Of a stretch of DNA of 64,000 nucleotides, positions 39,900 to 50,411 are shown piece by piece. The stretch is from Lineus longissimus (lineage: Eukaryota > Nemertea > Pilidiophora > Heteronemertea > Lineidae): contig NC_088308.1 in NCBI RefSeq assembly GCF_910592395.1, positions 2,048,001 to 2,112,000 of the forward strand, in the 5' to 3' direction. Below the pieces are notes generated by a model. That model was not told the origin of the DNA. It did not search any database and worked only from the letters and a program-made list of their open reading frames with translations. Within the stretch, counting starts at the first letter, position 1. Each line of letters begins with the position of its first letter. Position numbers and translations under genes: made by a program.

Positions 39900-40345
39900 A
39901 AAACACTATGCCAAAATATTTCCATGAAAGACTTGGAAAACTCTAAGATTTGACAAACATGGGTAAAGATACTAAGTTGGTTTTGGAGATACATGTAAGC
40001 TTACATGTAGATGGTTCAGAAGTTATGAAGATTTGAAAATATTGGTAATTAAGCAACAGCCTTGGGTAGGGTACCAAAACATAATTCGTGGAAACACTCT
40101 CATATGAAAGACTGGCCCCACAAACATGGGTAAAAGAGACAAAAGTCTTTTGCAATATGGTATGTAATGTAATATGACTATAATGGCTGAGAAGTTATGT
40201 ACACTTGTAATTTTGGCAATGTCCACCGGGTTTTGGTTGGGGGTACCCCCGAATGGACCCTAGAAGCCCTTCAACACTGTTGAAGACACTTTCATATGAA
40301 AGATTGACTCAAAATCAACAAACATGGGTAAAGACACCAAGTTTG
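39900..40345. repeat. Degenerate 180-190 bp tandem repeat inside the foldback spacer
   Basis: Three units are visible. ATGAAAGACT-like sequence starts at 39924, 40104 and 40296. Each is followed after about 20-25 nt by CAAACATGGGTAAA and then CAAGT or CAAAAGT. The tails share GAGAAGTTATG or CAGAAGTTATG and a GGGTACC block. Spacing is 180 and 192 bp. Units are strongly diverged. Confidence 0.7.
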
Positions 40346-40719
40346 TTGCAAAGTAGGAAGAAGGCGAAATGGGAAGAAGGCGAAATAATACAAAGGCGGG
40401 GCGGGTAAAGGCGAGATAGGATGAAGGCGAATTAGGACAAAGGTAAATTAGGACAAGGTGAAATAGGAGAAGGCAGATTAAGACAATGGCAAACTCAGAC
40501 GAAGGCAAGAATGGATAAGGCAACTTGTGATAAGGCAAGATAAAACAGAGGCAAAATAGCATAAGGCGAAAAATGAAAAGGCGAAAAAAGACAAAGGCGA
40601 GATAGAATAAGGCGGATTGGGAAGAGGCAAAATTGGAAAAGACGAAATAGGAGAAGGCGAAATGTATATTTTTTAAAGGCAAAATGGGAAAAGGCGAAAA
40701 AAGACAAGGCGAAATGGGC

Positions 40720-41580
40720 ATGAACCCCATGTCTTTATAGATTTGCAGCGAATGGAACTTTCTTCTTGGCTTCACAACAAACGGCCAACTCATCTCCGCT
40801 TGGTTGGGTGATATAAAAGCTATTAGAAAATAATTTCATCGAAATGGAAAGGAGATGAAGCCATTTCCGACACACTGAATTGCGACATTGCGTGACGAAT
40901 CTTTGGTGGAACCCGGATGAAAACAAGATCACGCCATTACGAATGTTTGGAATCAACTTTCATGTTTGGCGACACACGCCGCATGTAGTTCACTTTTCTT
41001 TTCTGTATAAGGCTATATGTTTTTCAAAACTGGCGCAATTACCCTAAGAGAGATGGAGTATGCGGTTGCTGTGACAGGCACAACATTGTCAGCAAAACAG
41101 CTAATTCTTGCCAAACAGCATTTCCCACTTTGGTGATTCACGTGACAGACTAAGCATTGTAAGTCGTTGCACTTTGTCCCGTTTTATTGGAACACAATGG
41201 GGCTGGGCCATGTTTATTATATGGTAACAGGGGCTTTAGGTCCTTACCACACCCCTATTGCGAAAATAAGCACAGCCTGGTTTCATTGTGTTTCGATCCA
41301 GCAGAACCAGGTGGAACAAATAAAGTGCCGAGCCTCGGTGAGAAATCGGCAAGCTGTTGAAGGAGGACGCCTTTGTGTGTTATTCCATTGAACATAACAT
41401 GGATAAGAGGTTAAGAAATGCCAATACAATCACCAAAGTCTTTCCAGATGCTAAATCGAATAACAAAGCAAAGATATTGGGACATGTGTCAGCTATTTTG
41501 AAGGAAAATCATTGTCCTAAACTTTGTCGCGTTCGATTGTGACAGTTCTGTTCTTATTCTCGACAATGAGTGTTTTTGTG
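40720..41580. other. Gene-free stretch
   Basis: Only a 74-codon plus-strand frame (41167-41391) and a 73-codon minus-strand frame (40735-40956) occur, without family resemblance. Confidence 0.5.
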
Positions 41581-41759
41581 CCGGTGTAATGTTTTTGAGT
41601 GTTTCTATTTTTGAGTGTTTCCCCTCATTGTTTGGGAACGCTAAAAGATAGATTGACAAGTTTTTCTGTGTTTCCCCCTATTGAAAAGTCATGGTCTCTC
41701 TAGCTGCCTATTGTTTGGAAACACTGACACATGGGAAACAACCACAGATGTTACACCGG
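41581..41759. mobile_element. Small element with CCGGTGTAA inverted termini (repeat copy B)
   Basis: CCGGTGTAATG at 41581-41591 is the inverted counterpart of TGTTACACCGG at 41749-41759, bounding a 179-bp element. Its interior aligns with the dispersed copies at 14201 and 33640. A GTTTTTGAGTGTTTCTATTTTTGAGTGTTT stretch near the left end is an internal duplication (41591-41620). No coding capacity. The same terminal word recurs near the GPCR gene. Confidence 0.7.
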
Positions 41760-44700
41760 ATATAAAATGGAGAGGAAATCTTCCTAGGATTGCGCAATAT
41801 GATTAAATTTTTGGTCTTTTTTAACCTCAATTATATTGCACAATGCTTCCAATCTTTACGAGGGCTATAACAAGTACATGTAGTGCAATACATTCATGCT
41901 AGACATTGTCTTGTCAGTACCCAAAAGTGTTGCTCAGGATTATTTTTAGATATGTTCTTGACTCACAAGATGCCAAAACCGTACGCGTGATGGCAAAAAG
42001 AAAGAAAAGAATATGACTAATTGTTCTTTCTACGCATTTGTTAAAGAAAATTGCCATCAAGTTTGAGAAATAGTGTTGTTAAGAGCAGATGACTTGATTG
42101 GAATGCTGTCTTCCCCAATGCATGCGCATTGTTTTGGAATCCGAAACGCCAGGTATCATTGCCGAGAGTGTATGTTCAGCTAAACGTGACGTAGTCTTGC
42201 TATTGTTAGCCATGATCCTGTAAACCATTGAGGAGAAGGTGCCAACTAACATTGCTGCTGCTCTGGTAAACCATGTTTATGTTGAAAGGGTACGCCGTTC
42301 GTGATAACTGGTTGTCAATGCAGGAAAATAGAAATGCATAAATAGCTATACATAATGCCGTAGTGCAGTTATTATGCATACGAATTTGGTGAAACTTGGT
42401 ACATATAGTATTTGTAGATCTGTCTTCACAACGGCAAGGCGGAAATTTATATCTTATCCGTGTTTACGCAACTGAAAATGTTCAAAATTCAAATTTGTAA
42501 TGAATGGCGTATGCCTTTAACATGCAAGGTGATGTGCTTGTGGATGCCAACAGATCGTGAAATGTCAACAGAAACTAAGTTCACAGCGGAATCACGTTGG
42601 GAAAAAATATTTTAATTTCAATTTCATAACACGTGACATTACTCAAAGGCAAAATCTATTTCATTTTTCATTTCGGAATGATTTTGATGTTTGCAAAATG
42701 AAGACTATCTCGCTGGTACATGTATCACTGACTACAAGGATGGCAGCGATTATAATCGCAGGTTGCAGCACGGATGTATCCGTGGTCGCAGCGATTAAAT
42801 CGCTTGTTTGCACGGCGGGCTCAAATACATGTAGAACTATACCGGTTCTATACCGTAGGTTTGCGCTGTTATTCAAAATTTCGTGGGTGTCCATTGTTGT
42901 TCAAATAAATACAAGCTAATAGCTAAAACGTTTCAACTTAAGAAGTTGAGAGCGATTATTTAACAAAATGATTTATATTACCTAAAAGAACTTCAAAATA
43001 AACAGGTAATCACTAGGGACTACATCATAATTTTCAATACTAGCGCTGCCTACTCAATTCTGCTGAACAATTTCAACAAACACAGCACTTAGTTTTTCAT
43101 TGCGTTACCTGTTATGAAATACGTGGGCCTTTTGTTCTGTGTTTCTGCAAGAAAACTTCATAAATGTAGTAGGTGAGCTTCAAAGGACCGACAAAAAGTA
43201 GGAAAATAGCATCTGACTGTTTTGACTAAGTACGTTTTATCGTCAAGTACGCTTTAGTGTGTCAAAATGTAATTTCATGGATCGAGATTTGAACATGGTT
43301 AGTGTTTTAAACAAACCAAAATTACATAATTTTCGATCATGAATACATGTATGACCTCTAATCAAATCGTTTCTCATCCGAACAGCCCGTATCAGCTATG
43401 ATTACTCTCCACGAATGATCGCTTTTATGATAAATGTCGTCAGCTTATATACTTTAATTCTTTTCATCACCTCATTTCGGAGGAAAAGATCTGCTGTTAC
43501 GTATTCCTCTCAAGTTAACTCCCTTAAAAGTGGAAATCCCCAAGGTGATTAAGAATATATATTACAGGACCAAGTTTCAAAAAATAACCTTTCTGTTGTA
43601 CTTGCACGCGATCCAGCAATTCTAAAGCAATCAAGAGGTTAAAACTGAACACTGAACTTTGTTGGTGTTGTTTGATGGCATTGAAGACATGTCTAGTCGC
43701 TTTTGGCGCATTTAACGACTCTTTGACGAGTTCAAGCCAGAACCGTCGTTGGTTAAAAGCCAATGAGGGCATAAACTGTCTGTGGAGCAGCAGCAGCTGT
43801 TGGGTTGAGTTCTACGACCAACTCAGCGAATAAAAAAAACCTATTTGAGTCGTTCCAAGGTTTAATTAAAAAACAGGCACATTCTAAAACGCATTCCCAT
43901 CTTCGATTTAGTACTTTGCTTTTACTCCGAAATCTCAGCCCGGTATAAATAAGAGGCATAACCTAAATCACTCACAACAGTAAAACCATGTATTTACGAC
44001 ACGCAAATGACTTGAAGAGCTTCTTTTCATTTAAAGACAGAATTTGTAGTTTTTATCTGACTCTTAATAAAAGTACAACTTTCCCAGGCTCTAAAGTCAA
44101 CTTTTTAAGAGAAATTGGCAATTCTCATGGGCGCACGTTCTCACGGCCTAGCACGGCCTGTTACTCACGATTTCACCGAAAAACTACTTAAATTTTAGAT
44201 GGTACCAACATGAGGGATGATTCTATCCATGATTACCTATAATGCTAAAACACATTGGTAAACAACCGCTTAGCTTGGTACAAAATATGGAAGCGGTCCA
44301 AAGCAGTTAAAATCACCTTTTCACATTGAGTTTTAGGCGGGTGTTTTAGATTAGAAAAGATAGTTCGCTGTTAGGATTTGTTTCTTAGAAAACACCGCTC
44401 GGGTAGTTCGCCAAAGACCTCGGCAAAGTGGCTCTGGTCTTGGTCTGAATGTTAGCACACTGTTGTGTCTCGTGAGACAACCAATGCCCCCAGTTTTGTA
44501 TCAAGTCCTCAATATTAGAAATGTATAAGTGAGCTTTAATAATAAAATGGAATGAATTATTCCGACTGCGCTCACACGGTTCAGACTGAAAGAATACACC
44601 TGTCTGGCATTGCGGGATATGCGTAAAACATAAGGTTAGGAAGAGCATTCAACCCCAAGTAATGCTGAGCTTGCCGTCTGTGTTGGTGTTCCGCCGTTCT

Positions 44701-45420
44701 TAAAGGGGAACCATAGGCAGGAGCTTGGGGGTCACATTGTAGCGTATGAGTGCCAGGAATAACGCTAAGTAACGTAAACATTCCTTATCGAAAGGGATCA
44801 AAGAAATATCATCATCATCGTTTGGCCTAAGAGGTTGAAAATACATTTACCGATTGTCTTTCTTGTGATGATGCTGACAGCCTTAACCAGCAATGTCTTT
44901 AGTCAGTTTTCCAACCTTCTCACAAGACTGTCTGACGTCGCAGGTACATTTATAAAACGCCATTTATATGACAATTCGGCCCATGTTTTTAATGCTTTGA
45001 GATAGATATAGCCTACTGATGCAGAATGCGATTCGCCAATGATATTGTCTTACAGATCAATAATGGATCGATGGTCGTTTCATTACAATAATAGCAATTC
45101 AATCACTCACGTTAAACTGGTTTATGGGGTTTTAGAACGAAGTGAGTGCTTTTAGTTTAAACCCTGAAATATGGACAAATGTTAAAACACTACAGTGTAC
45201 TTTCTATGTGATGGATTCAGATGGATATTGTGGAGGCTGTACATAGACCCATTGTCATTCACTCCTTGAGCACCGCAGGTAGAGGTTCTCATAGTGCACC
45301 AAGGGGAATATAGACAAGGCCGAAGGGGGCGACCGTATCACGTCTTCTAGCGAAGGCATACATAGGCATAAAGGGGAAACTCTCACGCTGTATATACATA
45401 CTAGAAGCAATTGTAAATCA
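41760..45420. other. No supported gene; would hold later exons of the stargazin-like gene if they are close
   Basis: The minus-strand gene starting at 45835 must continue leftwards from its donor at 45426. I could not identify its second or later exons here. Candidate frames (42557-42919 plus, 42661-42894 minus, 44385-44648 minus) lack the expected cysteine and membrane-segment pattern with phase-1 borders. Confidence 0.4.
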
Positions 45421-45426
45421 ACTTAC

Positions 45427-45835
45427 CTTCCAAGTTATCACAGTCTCTGAAAAGATTCCCATATTGCTCAAATAAAACCACTAAATCGATGACTTCCTTC
45501 AAGCGTACCTCCGTACTGGTATTAGTAGTCACTATTCGAGGCTGGAAGAACCTCCTAATATAAGCCGGCGGCTGATAGTCACTGTTATTCCCAATGTACT
45601 TGCCAACATTTGCAACTTTCGCGTGATCATCGTGAAGGTAATAGATACTAATGTACGAACTCGTGTCAATTGGATCGTGGATTTTCGTCAGGTTTGACTT
45701 TTTCAACTTTGGGAGGATTTCTTGAATGTTGAAACTCCTGTATTCCCAGTAGTCTGTAGCTATCGCGACGATTTGGAGGACAACAAGATTTCCTACGAGG
45801 ATAATCACGCTATATTGGCATATTCTATCAATCAT
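45427..45835 (-). CDS. Stargazin/TARP-like (calcium-channel gamma, claudin superfamily) protein, first coding exon
   Basis: The exon encodes 136 residues plus one base. A short N-terminus leads into membrane segment 1 (residues about 8-27), then T27-D-Y-W30-E-Y, the position and motif of stargazin TDYW. A long extracellular loop with sequons at N48, N83 and N105 ends Y-G-N-L-F-R-D-C-D-N-L-E, matching the family's GLW-x-x-C...EG segment with W replaced by F. The donor GGAAG/GTAAGT at 45427/45426 falls in phase 1 directly after this motif, as I recall for vertebrate CACNG exon 1. The start ATG (45835) has an in-frame TAG nine bases upstream. Family members are four-pass membrane proteins that regulate ion channels or junctions. 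The loop is longer than usual in vertebrate TARPs. Remaining exons were not found, so the gene is partial here. Claudin-like proteins outside the TARP group remain possible. Confidence 0.65.
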
Positions 45836-47486
45836 TGTGCACTAGGACTTGGGGCTCCTGTCTTTCACCACTCATCTTCAGCAATTATTACCGCATCCGT
45901 TGGAGCACTTAGTCTTTCTAAGTTGATTTGACACAAAACGAAAAACTAAGTCCTGTTAAGCACTCAAATCATGAAATGCCGGTTCATCTAGCACCTGTCG
46001 ACTGGCCCAATCCACACCAGTTTGGGAAAAATTGAAACTTTTACAAACTGTAATAGATATTCTTGGAACGAAAACTGGAGCAATGTGTGGAGGTCCTGCA
46101 TGTATGTCTTGTCCTAGAAGCTAATCTTTCCTAACGTACGTCGCCACCTCGAGGACGTTCACCCAGCGGTCATAAGTCAGTTCGGTTACAAAGTTCGCCG
46201 GCCTGTGAATATTTAGTTAATTCTCGATAATCCACTAACGATAAAGGAGATAACACGTCCTGCCTACTCAATGTATTTCGTCCGCAGCAATCGTTAAAGC
46301 TAGATCGTATGTTGAATTATCCTCTAAAAAGCAATACAGTTATCCTTTATTAAAAAGTCAGATGCATTCCTTTACGTACTATCTAAGCTTGGAACGCTTC
46401 CCCTGTTGTTGAAGCACATCTTTCTCTGAGCAGACGACGCTGCAGACGATAGCGAGATACGGTGATCAGGCGCCCAGACTGTGACGTGGTTGCACGTTTC
46501 TCCTGCTTGGTTTCTCCGCCACAAGGCAACGAGCTAAAGGCTATCGCGATCAATGCGCGGGCGGCAGTTCGCGAGCTGCCTATCACGAAATCAGTTCGTC
46601 AATCACTGCTCCAATCAGCCAAACTCATTGAACTTGTTGAAACATAGCTCCGTGCTGGTTTGTTATTATTTTGTTTCATTTGCCAATTACAGCAGTGATA
46701 ACTAGCTATTCCTTCTCTATCGTCCAGGTACAGATATTTGTATTGGAAGCAGCGGGTTGTTGGTATTAAGCAAGAGAAGACCCGCTGCTCAAACAAACAT
46801 TTCCCGTTTCATTTACTGTTTTTCAATCGTCCATTAACTATTCCATTTAAAAAGGATTCCTTTCATTATAATCCATCAAACGGGATGCATGGTACCAGCA
46901 GCAAGAAGACAAATCTTAAGTTGGATGTGTTCCGTCCTATTGGCTCACTGGATCAAAACTGAAAATATAGATGCGGATGTTTTTCTTTCTTTCTAAAACA
47001 CGTAAGAATGTTGCATGTACCCTACTGATAAGCTACTTTTTGGGTGTAGAATGTTAAGGGGAATCCTTTCGTAACAGTCCGACGGACTTCCAACGCCCTA
47101 GGAACGACCTCGATGATTTCAAAGCAATGTCAAGTCCATCTTTCAGCGTTCCCAAAGACTTATACCGCATATGCAGGTATTGCATGTATCTCCAGCTTGG
47201 TTGCAATGACTTTCTCATCTGTTTGGTGCCAAGCCCAACACCCCGAATGCAGTTCCTGCACCTGCGTGGATCGATATACGCCTTAAACCTACATGTATGC
47301 ATAATCAATCCACTCAATCTACTAGGAATACAATCATATACGTCATCTAACAATAGCTAGTCGGCAGCTGCTGCAAGAAGCAATGCACGTGGGATGGATA
47401 TGGGATCTATTCCAGAATCAACTGGTGCTTGTTGTCGCTTGTATTGTCAATGCTTGATTTATTGTTCAGTTGATCAGCAACACAGA
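45836..47486. other. Upstream region of the stargazin-like gene, CpG-richer patch
   Basis: No gene is supported. A patch at about 46380-46650 is richer in GC and CpG than its surroundings and contains CCAATCAGCC (46611-46620). It gives overlapping 61- and 67-codon frames on opposite strands. It could be a promoter or 5' untranslated exon of the minus-strand gene, but nothing proves it. Confidence 0.3.
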
Positions 47487-47564
47487 GCGACAAAAATCCA
47501 GTGGATTCCGGGAAGACTAATGGCCGCGACAAAAATCCAGTGGATTCCGGGAAGACTAATGGCC
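47487..47564 (+). repeat. Exact 39-bp tandem duplication
   Basis: The 39-bp unit that begins GCGACAAAAATCC and ends ACTAATGGCC occurs twice without a break (47487-47525, 47526-47564) and without a mismatch. It is a multiple of three, so both copies stay open in the 71-codon frame at 47394-47609, which otherwise resembles nothing known. Confidence 0.95.
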
Positions 47565-48592
47565 GCCGAAAACAACATGGCGTGGTTGTCGCCAGACAAG
47601 AGCTCGTGATATTGGACAGGTATCAAACCATGTTATCATAGCGTGTACCTTCAATCGAATTCAAACTTTTTTTCACCGCGTAAAAATGCTATTTAGTAGG
47701 AGAAAAGTACCTAAAGCTTTCACTTCCCACTGCATCGGAGCTTGTGAAAAGAGCCGATCAAAGGAATTAAACCGGATCCTCTTGAACACAGAGTACGCCC
47801 GCAGTTCAGAGTTGAGGGGTTATACAGAATGATTTCCGAATGGATACGTATCTGTGTTCGGCGAGTTCAGTCGATGCTAAAAACCACCAACTTCATATTT
47901 ACCTTGAGAGTTCTGAACCAAAGCGTTGCCAGTCTGCGTTTCATACACACAAATAATCACATGTATCTCCTTAAATAATTGTAAAATGCCCCAATGATCA
48001 AAATGTGAAATTAGGCCTGTGCAAAAAAAGTAAGCTCCACTGTTATACCGATACAAACTTTCCAAATTTTCGAATCCGCCCGGTCAAAGCAGGGTCAGCA
48101 ACATTCGCAAAGAAGCCATCATATATTCGAAGCGTGTGACGACGACATCAAACCACTCACTGGCCATTAATACTAAACGAAGCCAATAGTAAGCCAATCT
48201 GTTGCTGAACAATTGATTATGGCTTATAATACACAGCCGCTATAATAGACTTAGCGGTTACTTATTCATGATATACTGTATAATGTACGTATTGACTGGC
48301 ATGGCTTCGTTATGGCGGGAGAGGGCTTAAAGGATCAGCCCATAACCAGGGATATATAACTGTTATGGCTCTGACAAATTTGATAGGTCGACAATGCCTT
48401 TAAGCCGACACGTTCGTGTTTGATGTGAATCTGTCAATCAGAATAGAAGTTTCAAATCAAATCAAATTCAATTAAGAAAAAGTTTGATTGTAGCTCGCCT
48501 GATTTATATATGCTAAAACAGATGCACTCTTAAAATAAATCACCAGAAATAACTATTGCACAGTAATATATTACTACTCTGGTAGTTGCTCT
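47565..48592. other. Gene-free stretch
   Basis: No gene or array was seen. The longest frame is 62 codons (47877-48065, minus). Confidence 0.5.
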
Positions 48593-48734
48593 TGCATCGA
48601 CTGTGAAATTAGTTGTTCTAACTATCGAAATAGTAATTCTTAACCATTTTCATTGGTTATTTTGTACTACTAGTTGGTTAATTTCACTATTATTTTTACT
48701 AATTCCACAGTAGTTGATGCAATAGCAACTGCTA
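48593..48734. repeat. Imperfect foldback, about 140 bp
   Basis: The left arm TAGTTGCTCTTGCATCGACT plus GTGAAATTAGT (48593-48613 and on) is matched, as reverse complement, by the right arm ACTAATTCCACAGTAGTTGA plus TGCAATAGCAACTGCTA (48698-48734). The middle is rich in TAGT/ACTA words and may pair too. It is probably a decayed MITE. Confidence 0.65.
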
Positions 48735-50209
48735 GATTGATTGTTTTTGCCAATAGATTTGAGGAGTGTACTCCACTTTGCAGTGATCTCTATCACTGGC
48801 TTGTACAGAATCTCTGGGATGCATTTGCAGGTCCCATGGCCATCTTTCTTAAGGTCTTAATCAAAAGAGGGTTAGGACCACTGGCCATATGATTGATGAG
48901 CATGGCCGCAGTCTTTCGATTGGCCACGACGGGCCAATAACACTATCAAGCGTACGGTTATTCTATTCCCTGCGCCACTTTCTGTCACATATGAGATTGA
49001 TTGGAATCCGCATGTAAATTGATCATCGTATTCATAGAAAGACTATCAAACCTCCTGCGGTCTACCAAGTGGCTACTAGAACCAGTCGTATGGTCGTTGA
49101 AGGAATGGGGAAGGAAGCCATTGTTACCTTTGATTACACCAGAGTCTTGTTGAAAGACTTTGATTATATGTCTTTCTAATAGCCAAGGAATAACCGTCTT
49201 TCGAGATTAAATATTTGTGGCAGGTAGTTTTTTAGAATCGTTCGTACCCTATGCATACTCCCAGCCAGGCACCAGAGGAATGGCGGACGAAGATGCAAGT
49301 TACAAATACATGTTGCTGATGATTTCGATACTTTCGTCCTACCTGAATGGCCTTTGATGCCGATTCTCAGCAAAGGGCGAGGTAAATAATAGGTCGATTG
49401 ATAATGTGTGCACGCCTCCGCCTATAATCATTGGCAAACAGCCTGAAACACGTTTAAGTGGCGCCCTGATTGCAAATGCTCGTAAATATCGACTACTTTG
49501 CTGGAAATGGTGGCATTGTAACATTATCTCTGAGGTTTAAAGATACCGCCGCCATGGCATGCAAACAGAATGCTGAAATCAATCGATGTGATTTTGACGC
49601 CATTGGCTCCGACGGCCGAAGAAAGAACTGTTTGATTCGCTTGTTCATGTACATGTAGATGATGAATCGAGTTGGTGAAAAACACCAATGCACCGCATTT
49701 TGGTCTGGCCCTAGAAATGGAGCGCCGTTCTAAAGAACTTTATAGAAACCCTTTTGTATTGTGTAGCAAATTAACGGTATCGTTGAAATTCACACGCAAC
49801 AGTTTTCAAGGTATGTATCGCCATCTGCTCGAAGTTAACGTCAAAAGAATTGCCTTTCAACATGTCTTTCTTTCAAGAGAGTCCACAGCATGTCGGCCAA
49901 TAACTGCTGATGAAGTCAGTCCGCATGTCGCGCCTGTATTGCCGTTCTTCGACACACCTTGTTCTCTGGAGCGGTCAACAACCACGCCCTATGCATTTGC
50001 GTACTTTAAGATGCTCACCTGAGACAAAGGTAATAGCAAGGAAATCATCGTCTAAAGAAGCAGCATGCGTCCATGTTAACCTTGATTCTGCTAAAAGCTA
50101 CCCGTAGGTGAATGCTTCTACATAAAATACACATGGCCATTCGCAAAAGGCCTAACCACAACAACACTTTCATCACCAACACCAACTCTTCCATCAGCAT
50201 GTTGTAGTG
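48735..50209. other. Gene-free stretch
   Basis: Frames of 116 codons (49672-50022, plus) and shorter ones are present without recognisable domains. The right part would be the 3' UTR of the candidate minus-strand exon ending at 50210. Confidence 0.45.
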
Positions 50210-50406
50210 CTACATCAAGGTCCATATCAGAGATATCACATCGAATACAAAAATAGTAATCATCGTTTTTAACTCTGGACCAAAATGGATATACCATGAG
50301 TCTTTAAAATAATTAACATGAAAGGTGACACGACCATTAGAAATAGCCAAGTAGGAAACTATGGTAACCACTGACAAAGATATTTCTGTCCAGTAATGTA
50401 CGAAAG
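50210..50406 (-). CDS. Candidate last exon of a second stargazin/claudin-like gene
   Basis: A minus-strand acceptor (CATTGCAG ending at 50407) opens a 197-nt exon in phase 1 that runs to TAG at 50212-50210. The peptide has two hydrophobic segments. The first contains L-S-V-V-T-I-V-S-Y-L-A-I-S-N, comparable with stargazin TM3 (LS..IG.IVYISAN). Then come D-S-W-Y-I-H-F-G-P and a second hydrophobic segment to the stop, comparable with the G-W-S-F-Y-F-G start of TM4. Phase 1 agrees with the family. The acceptor lies five bases from the ATG of the plus-strand GPCR, so the two genes would overlap antisense. Upstream exons would have to lie inside or beyond the GPCR. This resemblance is by eye and could be chance or a pseudogene exon. 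Confidence 0.35.
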
Positions 50407-50411
50407 CTGCA

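Larger units (their letters stand above)
39168..40719. mobile_element. Large foldback with tandem-repeat arms (TU/FB-like)
   Basis: The left arm (about 39168-39508) is some 21 tandem units of about 16 bp of the form TCGCCTT-CTCCCATT. The right arm (about 40355-40719) is the inverted form with AAGGCGAAATGGGA-like units. The outer ends match as inverted sequence: TGCCCATTTCGCCTT at the left and AAGGCGAAATGGGCA at the right. The arms enclose an 850-bp spacer with no transposase. This architecture is that of sea urchin TU and Drosophila FB elements, whose long inverted repeats are built of short tandem units. Open frames in the arms (39114-39554 plus, 40260-40793 minus) give low-complexity Phe/Leu/Ser/Pro peptides and are artefacts. 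Relationship to named families is inference. Confidence 0.75.

Noticed and set aside
44868-44943. Short plus-strand frame starting M-M-L-T-A-L with a GT donor, considered as a signal-peptide exon
   Set aside because: Weakly hydrophobic, 25 residues only, donor GTACAT is poor and no downstream exon was found.
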